Assembly: GCA_021647375.1 (NCBI GenBank)
Contig: JAKIUV010000015.1
Location: 1-39,171 of the forward strand
Reading direction: 5' to 3'
DNA: 39,171 nucleotides
DNA from: Robiginitomaculum sp.
Lineage (GTDB): Bacteria; Pseudomonadota; Alphaproteobacteria; Caulobacterales; Maricaulaceae
Shown here: positions 15,828-23,651 of the stretch, one piece after another
Numbering within the stretch: position 1 is the first letter of the stretch
Layout: each line of letters begins with the position of its first letter
Translations under genes and position numbers: made by a program
The notes under the pieces: generated by a model
The model's input: the letters and a program-made list of their open reading frames with translations, nothing else
Told to the model about the DNA's origin: nothing
Databases searched by the model: none

Positions 15828-16942
15828 GATTTAGGTCCTTTTTTACCAAAGCCGCTGGCCGGATTATTTTGCGCACTGCCCATATCGAGCGGCCAGCGCG
15901 GCCTTGCCTTAACATCTAGCCCGTCCGTCTGACCAAGCAATAAGCGCTCGGCACCAACCAGCGCAATCATCGCACCATTATCACCGCAATATTTAAGCGG
16001 TGGCGCTATAAGGGTAAAGTGATTATCCTGGCATAGGTTTTCAAGGGCGCTACGTATAACCCCATTGGCGGCCACGCCGCCGGCGACAACGAACCTATAG
16101 GGCGCATCGTGCGTTGCCGAAAACATGTTCATAGCATTTTGCGTGCGGTCACATAACACATCGCTAACCGTTTGCTGGAAACTGGCCGCCAGATCTGCTT
16201 TGCCCTGCTCGCAGCTATTACCAAGTTTATCAAATGCCCGGGCTGTCGCCGTTTTCAGGCCAGAGAAGGAAAAATCTGCATGGGGCTTGCCTTTAAAAGG
16301 GCGCGGTAATTTGATGGCTTTGGAATTGCCAAACTCTGCCATGCGCTCCAGCGCTGGGCCGCCCGGAAATCCGAGGCTCATAATTTTGGCGGTTTTGTCA
16401 AAGGTCTCCCCAGCCGCATCATCTACGGTAGAGCCAAGTCTGGTGAAATCACCAACCCCGTCAACGCTGAGGAGTTGCGTATGACCGCCCGACACCAGCA
16501 ATAACAAATACGGGAATGGGCAGTCCTGTGTCAGGCGCGGCGACAAAGCATGACCCTCCAAATGGTTGATGCCTATAAGCGGAATGTTGAGGGACACCGC
16601 CAAGCCTTTGGCCGCCATTAACCCTGTCATCACACCACCGATCAGGCCAGGCCCAGCCGTTGCCGCCACCGCGTCCAAATCGCTCCATGTAATTTTTGCA
16701 TCCTTAAGCGCGCTCGCGGTTATACTCTCAATTTTTTGCATATGGGCGCGGGCTGCAATCTCTGGCACCACACCTCCGTAAGGCGCATGAACTTCATTTT
16801 GCGAAGCTACCAATGAAGACAAAACCTCTACCCGCCCGTCCTTATACCGGCGCACCACGGACGCCGCCGTCTCATCACAAGAGCTTTCTATGCCGAGAAC
16901 CAGCACGGATTTGTCCGAAATATGTGTGGGCGTATCTAACAT
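15824..16942 (-). CDS. tsaD: tRNA threonylcarbamoyladenosine transferase subunit TsaD
   Basis: TsaD is the catalytic subunit that transfers the threonylcarbamoyl group to A37 of ANN-decoding tRNAs, with TsaB and TsaE. The 372-residue product shows LGIESSCDETAASVV at the N-terminus, VVPEIAARAHM, the metal-ligand NHLEGHALSP, LLVSGGHTQLL, DDAAGETFDK and VAGGVAANGVIR. It heads the tsaD-gpsA operon. On its other side, in the opposite direction, lies the Mic60-like gene, where many alphaproteobacteria have hemC. Confidence 0.97.
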   Translation of the reverse strand: MLDTPTHISDKSVLVLGIESSCDETAASVVRRYKDGRVEVLSSLVASQNEVHAPYGGVVPEIAARAHMQKIESITASALKDAKITWSDLDAVAATAGPGLIGGVMTGLMAAKGLAVSLNIPLIGINHLEGHALSPRLTQDCPFPYLLLLVSGGHTQLLSVDGVGDFTRLGSTVDDAAGETFDKTAKIMSLGFPGGPALERMAEFGNSKAIKLPRPFKGKPHADFSFSGLKTATARAFDKLGNSCEQGKADLAASFQQTVSDVLCDRTQNAMNMFSATHDAPYRFVVAGGVAANGVIRSALENLCQDNHFTLIAPPLKYCGDNGAMIALVGAERLLLGQTDGLDVKARPRWPLDMGSAQNNPASGFGKKGPKS

Positions 16943-17002
16943 ATCTTGCCCAATACAGGGCTTGGGGACAAATGGCTAGATGTTCTTGTGGCAATTTGAA
17001 CC

Positions 17003-17031
17003 TTGAAGCGGGGACGTAGTGCGCCTAAACT
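17003..17031 (+). promoter_or_regulatory. Possible vegetative promoter of the Mic60-like/hemY operon
   Basis: TTGAAG and TAAACT are separated by 17 bases, each matching the sigma-70 consensus at four of six positions. The predicted start would be just before the AAGGAG ribosome binding site (17037-17042), giving a very short leader. It lies in the 106-base divergent gap to tsaD. Pattern match only. Confidence 0.4.
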
Positions 17032-17048
17032 CGCCCAAGGAGTAAGCA

Positions 17049-17930
17049 ATGAACGACGACAATGAAAACATTGATGGGGAAGACATTACCGAGGAAGGCA
17101 CACCGGATATGGATACAGTGTTGGAAACCGAAAGTGATGTAACGCCGAAAAGCGTTAGCCGTGGTTTTGTGGTCGGCGGGTTTGTCGTGTCGAGCTTGTT
17201 GGGCGCGGGTCTGGGGATTGTGGGCACAAAAATGCTAGCGGGGCCGGACCAAACTGCGGCCCTAAAGGTTGAGCTTGAGCAAAACCTCGAAGCCTTGCAA
17301 AAAACATCCAAAGTCCAGACCAAGCAATTAGGCGTAACCAGTACCGCCCAGAAAAAAACCAAAGCTCGGCTGGATAAATTACAAACCGAGAACACGGCCT
17401 TAGGGGCGCAAGTCGAAACGCTAAAAGAACTGGTTTCGGATTTGCAAAAAGCCATTGATGTTCAAGACGTTAAAACGGATACACGGCAGAATGTGCAGGA
17501 CGAAGCACCAAGGCTAGATGCGGATATAGAAACGCCCATAAATAAACCTGCCAAAAACAAACCAACCAGCCTCGCAATAAAAACAGAGCAACAATCTGCA
17601 CTTGCTGTGCTTATTGAAACATTCCCGCGCGCAAAAATGTTGGCGGCGGTCAAGGCACAAGAAACATCAAAAGCCAATAAGCCGGGGTGGTTGCGACGCG
17701 CCATGAGCAAGCATATCAAGGTTAGAGACGGTGAAGTCGTTGACCCTTATACGGCGATAGACGCCGCCGAAGCGGCGCTAAAAGGCGGTGACATACCCGC
17801 CGCTTTGGCACACATTAAAAAATTGAACCCACCCGTGCGTACCAGCGCAGCCGAATGGGTGCAGGCCGCAAAAAAGTCCGCAAAAAAGCCTGCAAAAAAA
17901 CTTGGCAAAAAAACGGCACCGCAACAATAG
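17049..17930 (+). CDS. Alphaproteobacterial Mic60/mitofilin-like inner-membrane protein
   Basis: A 293-residue protein with an acidic N-terminal tail (residues 1-30), one membrane helix (RGFVVGGFVVSSLLGAGLGIVGTKM, about 38-62), a long coiled coil (about 70-140) and a C-terminal domain with VRDGEVVDPYTAIDAAEAALKGGD near 230-253, the part that resembles the mitofilin domain of COG4223 proteins. The tail is Lys-rich. This is the bacterial relative of mitochondrial Mic60, thought to shape membranes. It precedes hemY by 15 bases, as in other alphaproteobacteria. At under 300 residues it is shorter than most relatives, and its C-terminal domain looks compact. AAGGAG precedes the ATG. Confidence 0.7.
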   Translation: MNDDNENIDGEDITEEGTPDMDTVLETESDVTPKSVSRGFVVGGFVVSSLLGAGLGIVGTKMLAGPDQTAALKVELEQNLEALQKTSKVQTKQLGVTSTAQKKTKARLDKLQTENTALGAQVETLKELVSDLQKAIDVQDVKTDTRQNVQDEAPRLDADIETPINKPAKNKPTSLAIKTEQQSALAVLIETFPRAKMLAAVKAQETSKANKPGWLRRAMSKHIKVRDGEVVDPYTAIDAAEAALKGGDIPAALAHIKKLNPPVRTSAAEWVQAAKKSAKKPAKKLGKKTAPQQ

Positions 17931-17945
17931 AACAGGAATTTCCCT

Positions 17946-19418
17946 ATGGCTCGTTGGCTCCTTTTACCTTTGATATTACTCGTCGCCCTAGTTGGCTTGC
18001 TGGCCTATGTGGGCAGTGAGCGGGTTATCCAGTTCGAATTATTGGCAAGCGCCCCAACTGGTGGACAATTTATTTCCGTACAGGCGGCTATCGTTATTTG
18101 CGCAGGCATTGTTCTGGGCATAATTTTATTGTGGTCGCTTTTGACCTGGATGTGGCGCCTGCCGAACCGTATGAAAAAAGGCATGGGTAGGCGGCGCAGT
18201 GAAATTGGCTTGGACGCGGTGGAGCAAGCTTTGCTGGCCGTGGAATCCGGTGACGGAGCCGGTGCGCTCAAAAAGGCCAAGAAAGCCAGCGAACTTTTGA
18301 ACCGCCCGGCCTTAACCGCGCTCATCTCAGCCAAGGCGGCGGAAATGCGCGGCGCCCACGACGATGCCCACAGTCATTATACCAGCCTGAAAGACAATCC
18401 CGATACCGAAGCCGCAGGCTTGCGCGGCTTGGCGCGGCTGTCTGAAACCCGGGGCGACCACGCGGCCAGTATTGAAATGGCCACGGCGGCATTTGCCGGA
18501 TCTAAATCACCATCGTGGGCATTCGATTTGCTCTATAATTCGCAAACCGCACTCGCAGATTGGGAGGGAGCGCTGGATACTTTGGCCACCGCCGAAAAAC
18601 GCAAGCTGTTGGATAAAGACGAAATCCGCCGCCGCCGTGCCGTGCTTTTGGCGGCCAATGCCAATGCACTGGATGCCAAAGGCCGCGCGGTGGAAGCGCT
18701 TGACCAAGCAAAGCGCGCCGCAGATTTATCGCCTGGCTTTGCGCCGGGCGTAGCGTTGGCGGCACGACTTCTCTCGAAGGACGGGCAGATAAAGAAGGCC
18801 GCGCAAATAATCGAGAAAGCTTGGGGACGTAGCCCCCACCCGGCACTCTCAATCGCTTATCGGGATGTGTGGCAGGGCGAAACAGCTAAAACCGTCGCCA
18901 AGAAAATTAACCAGCTGATCAAAAGCAATTCAGGTCACCGCGAGAGCAAAATTTTGGCTGCAGAGCAGGCGATAGCTGCCGATGACGGTGTCACCGCTTT
19001 GTCAGCGCTGGACGGTTTGCTCAGAGACGAAGACCCATCGGCGCGGCTTTGCGCATTGGCGGCGCAGGCTGAAAAGATGTTGGGCAATACCGTAGACGCC
19101 CACACGTGGCAAAACCGCGCAGTGAGTGCGCCAATTGAAGCAGATTGGTCTGATTTGGATCCGGACGGTGCCGCCTTTAATTACACTGATGCCGATTGGC
19201 AAAGGCTGGCGCTTTCCTACGGTAAAAGCGGCACACTCATTCACCCCCGCTATGAGGCTTATAAACGCCGCCGCGCTGTGGGGAGCGTAAAAGAAGCAGT
19301 GCAATCTATAGACACACCGCCAAATGCCGACGATCCCGGCATTGACGCAAAGGGCACCGAAAAGCAAGATTTGGCTGATCGCCTGCAGAACCTATTAGAA
19401 GGTGACCCCAAAGCTTAA
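17946..19418 (+). CDS. hemY: HemY-type TPR membrane protein
   Basis: A 490-residue inner-membrane protein of the proteobacterial HemY family (not the HemY/HemG protoporphyrinogen oxidase). Two N-terminal helices (about residues 4-24 and 45-68) are followed by a TPR-rich periplasmic or cytoplasmic part: ALLAVESGDGAGALKKAKKA, GLARLSETRGDHAASIEMA and ALDQAKRAADLSPGFAPGVAL. The WSDLDPDGAAFNY segment near residue 400 is a conserved closing feature. It follows the Mic60-like gene in one operon. HemY is usually linked to hem genes, but its role is not firmly known. Confidence 0.87.
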   Translation: MARWLLLPLILLVALVGLLAYVGSERVIQFELLASAPTGGQFISVQAAIVICAGIVLGIILLWSLLTWMWRLPNRMKKGMGRRRSEIGLDAVEQALLAVESGDGAGALKKAKKASELLNRPALTALISAKAAEMRGAHDDAHSHYTSLKDNPDTEAAGLRGLARLSETRGDHAASIEMATAAFAGSKSPSWAFDLLYNSQTALADWEGALDTLATAEKRKLLDKDEIRRRRAVLLAANANALDAKGRAVEALDQAKRAADLSPGFAPGVALAARLLSKDGQIKKAAQIIEKAWGRSPHPALSIAYRDVWQGETAKTVAKKINQLIKSNSGHRESKILAAEQAIAADDGVTALSALDGLLRDEDPSARLCALAAQAEKMLGNTVDAHTWQNRAVSAPIEADWSDLDPDGAAFNYTDADWQRLALSYGKSGTLIHPRYEAYKRRRAVGSVKEAVQSIDTPPNADDPGIDAKGTEKQDLADRLQNLLEGDPKA

Positions 19419-19440
19419 CTTGAAGTTTAAATCGAAGGCT

Positions 19441-19457
19441 AAATCTACAATAGATTT
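19441..19457 (+). terminator. Weak hairpin after hemY
   Basis: A perfect 7-base inverted repeat, AAATCTA-CAA-TAGATTT, begins 22 bases past the hemY stop and is followed by a short T-rich stretch. The stem is AT-rich, so it would be a weak terminator at best. Confidence 0.35.
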
Positions 19458-19506
19458 TCGTTTAATAATACGATAGTAAACCTATTCAAAGGATTGGGAG
19501 ATATTT

Positions 19507-20145
19507 ATGTTAAAAATTTATGGTCATTTTTTATCCATGCCGACCAATAAAGTACGTCTGTGTGCTAGCTATCTGGGCTTGCCTCATGAATACGTGCATG
19601 TTGATCTGCAAACTGGAGAGCATTTGAAACCGGAATATCTCGAAATTAATGCAGCGGGTCGTGTGCCGGCCATTGATGATGACGGGTTCAAGCTTAGCCA
19701 ATCGGATGCTATTTGCAAATATATGTGCGCGCTTTCTGGGCCGTCATCTTTTTATCCTGCTGACATCAAAGAGCAGGCCGAGGTCAATCAATGGATAGAT
19801 TTTTCTTCCCAGCATGTATTGCAAGCCGTTGCCCGTCTGTTTTTCAACCGGGTTGTTTGTAAATTGATCGGGGAAGAACCGGACGAAGCTTCTATCAAAA
19901 CCGGCAACAACATGTTGGCGCGAGACTTGCCTATGGTAGAAGCCCGGCTTGCAGACAACGAGTTTATGTGTGGTGACAAATTTACCCTCGCAGATATTAG
20001 CATGGCTGCGGCAATTGAACCTGCCGAAATGGCAAATATTGATTTGTCCCCTTACCCGGCAATTGTTAAGTGGCGCGAGCGCATGATGGGGCGGGAGTTT
20101 TATCGGCGTGTCCACGCACGATTTGCTGCGGAAATGGCTGGTTGA
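19507..20145 (+). CDS. Glutathione S-transferase family protein
   Basis: A 212-residue soluble GST. The thioredoxin-like N-terminal half has LKIYGHFLSMPTNKVRLCASYLG, EINAAGRVPAIDDDG with the cis-Pro, and LSQSDAICKYM with the Glu/Gln-Ser-Asp glutathione contact. The helical C-terminal half includes CGDKFTLADISMAAAIEP, the usual N-capping box. Ser10 is a candidate catalytic residue. GGGAGA precedes the ATG. It starts a run with a fumarylacetoacetate hydrolase-like gene (overlapping by one base) and an FkbM-type gene, hinting at aromatic or thioether catabolism, but the substrate cannot be read from sequence. Confidence 0.92.
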   Translation: MLKIYGHFLSMPTNKVRLCASYLGLPHEYVHVDLQTGEHLKPEYLEINAAGRVPAIDDDGFKLSQSDAICKYMCALSGPSSFYPADIKEQAEVNQWIDFSSQHVLQAVARLFFNRVVCKLIGEEPDEASIKTGNNMLARDLPMVEARLADNEFMCGDKFTLADISMAAAIEPAEMANIDLSPYPAIVKWRERMMGREFYRRVHARFAAEMAG

Positions 20146-21029
20146 TGCGGTTTCGCAAAGCTGAGAACAATGAGGGCTTTCATTTAGAGTGTTTTTCGAC
20201 GAGCGGCTGGAAAGCCGTTCGTAAAGATAGCGCAAATTATGAAACGTTCCTGGCCGCAACGGGGCAAAACCAAGTTGACACCCGTGACCCCAAGCCGTTC
20301 GCCCCTAAATCTTATCGAGATTTTATGCTCAGTGAACAGCACTATATAAATGCGGCAAGCAATTACGCTAAGTCTGCTCGCCCAAGCGCTTACCGACTTA
20401 CGCAGATTTATAAAAAGCTTACGGGCAAAACCCACCCAAAACTAAAACCAGCACCACTTTGGTACACACAACCCATATTCTATATGGGTGGGCATATGAA
20501 TTTTTACGGCGAGGGGGCTGACATTATTTGGCCGGATTATTCATCTTCAATCGACTATGAACTAGAAATTGGCTTTGTGTTGGCGAAGCCGCTTTACAAT
20601 GCGACCCCTGATGAAGCGCAAGCCGCTATTGGTGGTTTTGTTGTCTTTAATGACTTTTCGGCTCGTGATGTGCAAATGCCGGAAATGGATAGTGGTTTTG
20701 GCCCGCAAAAATCCAAGCATTTCGCCAATGCTATTTCAGCTGACTTTGTCACGGCTGATGAAATATTGCCCCGTATCAATGAATTGGCAGGAAGCGTCAG
20801 TATTAACGGCAAGCAGGTTTGCGCAGTGTCTTCCGCAGGCATGCAATATACGTTGGGAGAAGCGTTGGCGCATGTTAGCCGATGTGAGCATCTTTATCCG
20901 GGAGAGTTTTTCGCAACTGGCACATTACCCGGTGGCTGCGGTTTAGAGAACGGACATTTCCTCAACAAAGGTGACATAATCACCATTGTTATTGAGGGCA
21001 TTGGCTCACTTACAAATAAAATAATTTAA
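20145..21029 (+). CDS. Fumarylacetoacetate hydrolase family protein
   Basis: A 294-residue FAH-family protein counted from ATG 20145, which overlaps the GST stop (TGATG); the open frame upstream lies within the GST gene. The metal-site motif YELEIGFVLAKPL (Glu-x-Glu), the following VVFNDFSARDVQMPE, and the closing GTLPGGCGLENG are typical of the FAH fold, which cleaves or decarboxylates 1,3-diketo acids or related compounds. An N-terminal segment of about 100 residues precedes the catalytic core. Coupling to a GST/maleylacetoacetate-isomerase-like protein recalls tyrosine degradation, but no other gene of that pathway is present. Confidence 0.88.
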   Translation: MRFRKAENNEGFHLECFSTSGWKAVRKDSANYETFLAATGQNQVDTRDPKPFAPKSYRDFMLSEQHYINAASNYAKSARPSAYRLTQIYKKLTGKTHPKLKPAPLWYTQPIFYMGGHMNFYGEGADIIWPDYSSSIDYELEIGFVLAKPLYNATPDEAQAAIGGFVVFNDFSARDVQMPEMDSGFGPQKSKHFANAISADFVTADEILPRINELAGSVSINGKQVCAVSSAGMQYTLGEALAHVSRCEHLYPGEFFATGTLPGGCGLENGHFLNKGDIITIVIEGIGSLTNKII

Positions 21030-21043
21030 ACGGAATATGAAAT

Positions 21044-21781
21044 ATGGTAGGATTTAATCCTTATTTTAGTGTGGCAAAACGACTATTGCGCTTGCGTAAG
21101 AAACCAATTTTGGCAAAGAGGCTCGGCGCTAACTGGAAACTTTACCCATCAGATTGGATCGACAACCGCATGCTCATTGGGCGGCCATTTGAACGCGAAC
21201 AGCTTGCCTTCGCGCAGGACTGCATCCGCAAAAATGCGCTGACGGCATTTTATGACTGCGGGGCAAATATTGGCTTATATAGTGTATTGCTGGGTGTGAA
21301 AGCGTCCGAGCTTAGGGCTATCCATGCCTTTGAGCCTGTACCCAAAACCTGGTCGCGGCTGGTGGAAAATATAGGCTTGAACGATTTGCAAGACAAAGTC
21401 ACGGCACATAATTACGGCCTTGGTACCAATGCGGAAACCCTCACAATCGCTTTTGATAAAAAATCGTCCGGCACCGCCACGCTTGATTTGGACGAAAAAC
21501 ACAACCCGAAGCGCGGTTTTAATGATCGTCAGCAGGTTGAAATCCGCACATTCGATAGTCAATTTGACCTATCGGATACGAACGCATTTATGAAGCTTGA
21601 TATGGAGGGGCATGAAGCCCAAGCCTTGGTGGGCATGGCGCAAATGCTAGCCAATAATAACTGCTATTTACAAATAGAATTGTGGGATAAAAACCGAGAG
21701 CAAGTCATCAATTGGCTAGCGCAGCGTGGGTATGAGGTGTTTCACAATATTCACCACGATATTTATTTCAAAAAAACCTAA
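21044..21781 (+). CDS. FkbM family methyltransferase
   Basis: A 245-residue SAM-dependent methyltransferase of the FkbM type. FYDCGANIGLYSVLLGVKA near residue 68 is the SAM-binding motif I, followed by IHAFEPVPKTWSRLVENI, VTAHNYGLG and FMKLDMEGHEAQALVGM, all usual for the family. FkbM proteins O-methylate sugars, lipids or polyketides; the acceptor here is unknown. It follows the FAH-like gene by 14 bases. The stop lies directly next to the stop of the convergent DUF1489 gene, with no room for a separate terminator. Confidence 0.92.
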   Translation: MVGFNPYFSVAKRLLRLRKKPILAKRLGANWKLYPSDWIDNRMLIGRPFEREQLAFAQDCIRKNALTAFYDCGANIGLYSVLLGVKASELRAIHAFEPVPKTWSRLVENIGLNDLQDKVTAHNYGLGTNAETLTIAFDKKSSGTATLDLDEKHNPKRGFNDRQQVEIRTFDSQFDLSDTNAFMKLDMEGHEAQALVGMAQMLANNNCYLQIELWDKNREQVINWLAQRGYEVFHNIHHDIYFKKT

Positions 21782-22216
21782 TTACCAAACACCTAATTCT
21801 ACCAATTTTGTGCGAATGTGGGGCGGCAAATTTTCCGCATCGCCAAGACTTGATAAATCAGCCGGCGCATCTTCCGGTTTGAGATAACGCCATCCCTGAA
21901 AGGCGCGTTTGGGGGTTGGCACAACGGGTATAAGCTCTGGTGCCAGGATTATCCTACAGGCTTTGCGACCGTCTTGAGAGTGGGTTTCGGCCAAATCAAT
22001 TATAGTGTTACGGCACTGGATTACGCCTTTGATAACCCAGTAAATTGAACCGCCATCCAAGACTTCGGCTTTGCGGCGCGGGGACATGCGGGTGATATGA
22101 TCTGCAAAGGCGGGCAAGCCTTCATGACCACGGCGCACTGCCAAGCCCTGTTGATAGGCCGCAAGGGTTTCTACGGACAAGGAGCCGACAGACAATTTGA
22201 TCATATGGGTTGTCAT
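21782..22216 (-). CDS. DUF1489 family protein
   Basis: A 144-residue protein of the alphaproteobacterial DUF1489 family, with MIKLSVGSLSVETLAAYQ at the start, TRMSPRRKAEVLDGGSIYWVIKG in the centre (residues 39-61) and FQGWRYLKPEDAPAD near the end. The start could also be the ATG four codons later. It follows spmX by 44 bases on the same strand and may share its transcript. The function of this family is unknown; the SIYWVIKG and CRN segments suggest a small RNA- or nucleotide-binding fold, but this is conjecture. Confidence 0.85.
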   Translation of the reverse strand: MTTHMIKLSVGSLSVETLAAYQQGLAVRRGHEGLPAFADHITRMSPRRKAEVLDGGSIYWVIKGVIQCRNTIIDLAETHSQDGRKACRIILAPELIPVVPTPKRAFQGWRYLKPEDAPADLSSLGDAENLPPHIRTKLVELGVW

Positions 22217-22260
22217 ACCTTATTGTAACAAGGTTTGACGTAGAAGAAACCCTATTTCGC

Positions 22261-23559
22261 TTAGGATGTCATCCTGTGCAATTGTGCTTTAAGCAAATAA
22301 TATAATCCGCCTAACACCATCATGCCACCAATGAGCATTGCTACGGGTGCCAAAAATGCGCTCATTTCGTCCAGCTTAACCACCGTAGAGAAATTCAATT
22401 TCCACAAGGCGCCGCCGAGTAAAAGCAGGCCAACAACCAGTGCTGTCCAATAGGCACCAATACCGCTCGTGTCATCACTTTCCGTGATTTCAGGCGCAGG
22501 GTGTTCAATTTTTGTACTGTCGTTAGAGGCTATATTTGTAGTGATGCCGCTTTGGGCGGCTTCTTCTACAGCCGTTTTATCTGCGGCGAGGCCCAGGTTC
22601 AGTGGTTCCGACATGGCTATATCTTGTGTATCAAGTTTTTGCCCGTCTTTTGGCAAGGCTCTTTGAAAGTCTTCTTGAAAATTCTCATTTAGGCTTTCTG
22701 GTGCATCCGCATTTTCGGCCATTAAATTATCAAGCCGTTCACTTACTTCGGCTGCAGCCAAAGCTATGGGTGATAATTGAGCGCCTGTCTCTAATTCCAG
22801 ATCATTTGTTTCCGGCTCCCCCTCTGTGTCGCGGGCGCTTGTCTCAACAACATCATCAATGTTGACATTGTCTTCAAATATATCTTCATAAATCTGCGGC
22901 TCGGAGGCTCGTTCGCTCAGGGTCAGGATGCCGGACGGCCCATCTTCACGACGTCTGTTGTACCTAGGTTCGGCATCATAGGGGGTTTGGTCAACATAGC
23001 CGCGTGCATCCGATGTGTTGAACACTTCAAGATCATCCGTGCCGGGCTTGGCTGTGCTATCATGTAAGGGCGGCAATTCATTGCGGGGTGCGGCAACAAC
23101 ACCTGTAGCCGGACTCAGAAACAGAGCTTTTTCAGCCGTGCGCCGACGTACCAATGCATCCACCACATAGGTTTGATTGGCAATGACGCTCTTACGCCAT
23201 TCATCAAACCCGGCTGCCGCCGCCAAGGGTTGGCCATTATTCATATTGTGGACGACGCTGGAATTTAAAAAAGCGTCCTTCCCGATATTGAAGCTTAGGG
23301 ACACCAAAGCATCAAATTGGTTTTGGGATAGGGGCGCAAAGATATTGTAATTCACCATTTCTTCGAAAGGTTCGAGGTCGACTTTCAACACGTCTGTAGC
23401 CTTTTTCTTGGTAATAACGGATATTTCACCAGGCACAAATTCATGACCATAGCCAATTACCCGCTGGCCGGAGACCAATACGGTTTCGATGGGACGAAAG
23501 CCCTCATAGGCCTTTATCAACTTGAGGCCAAAGTCAGAAATTTTGTAATCATGCGCCAT
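22261..23559 (-). CDS. spmX: SpmX-like polarity protein, degenerate muramidase with two C-terminal helices
   Basis: 432 residues from ATG 23559 (GGAACACCT before it), nearly the length of Caulobacter SpmX. Residues 1-150 form a GH24 muramidase-like domain: LIKAYEGFRP with the Glu, VIGYGHEFVPGE, PLSQNQFDALVSLSFNIG and VVDALVRRRTAEKALFLSPATG, the last close to SpmX. A long acidic, Ser/Thr- and Asp/Glu-rich linker (about 155-355) follows, then two membrane helices (GIGAYWTALVVGLLLLGGAL and AFLAPVAMLIGGMMVLGGLYYLL). In Caulobacter SpmX places the kinase DivJ at the stalked pole. Here the Thr that normally precedes IGYGH is Val, and no Asp lies at the expected second catalytic position, so hydrolysis is doubtful. 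It lies between mgtE and DUF1489. Confidence 0.78.
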   Translation of the reverse strand: MAHDYKISDFGLKLIKAYEGFRPIETVLVSGQRVIGYGHEFVPGEISVITKKKATDVLKVDLEPFEEMVNYNIFAPLSQNQFDALVSLSFNIGKDAFLNSSVVHNMNNGQPLAAAAGFDEWRKSVIANQTYVVDALVRRRTAEKALFLSPATGVVAAPRNELPPLHDSTAKPGTDDLEVFNTSDARGYVDQTPYDAEPRYNRRREDGPSGILTLSERASEPQIYEDIFEDNVNIDDVVETSARDTEGEPETNDLELETGAQLSPIALAAAEVSERLDNLMAENADAPESLNENFQEDFQRALPKDGQKLDTQDIAMSEPLNLGLAADKTAVEEAAQSGITTNIASNDSTKIEHPAPEITESDDTSGIGAYWTALVVGLLLLGGALWKLNFSTVVKLDEMSAFLAPVAMLIGGMMVLGGLYYLLKAQLHRMTS

Positions 23560-23651
23560 AGGTGTTCCAAAACAATACACAAATTAAGTCTTGTTAGGTA
23601 AGGTGCAAATCCGGTGCCGTTTTTCCCCTTTCAGGTGAAACGGGGTAAAAA

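Noticed and set aside
17946..19418. Protoporphyrinogen oxidase
   Set aside because: The name HemY is shared, but this protein has two N-terminal membrane helices and TPR repeats and no FAD-binding motif.
23585..23651. Terminator between mgtE and spmX
   Set aside because: A CCCC...GGGG hairpin with a bulge is present, but no T-run follows it on the transcribed strand.
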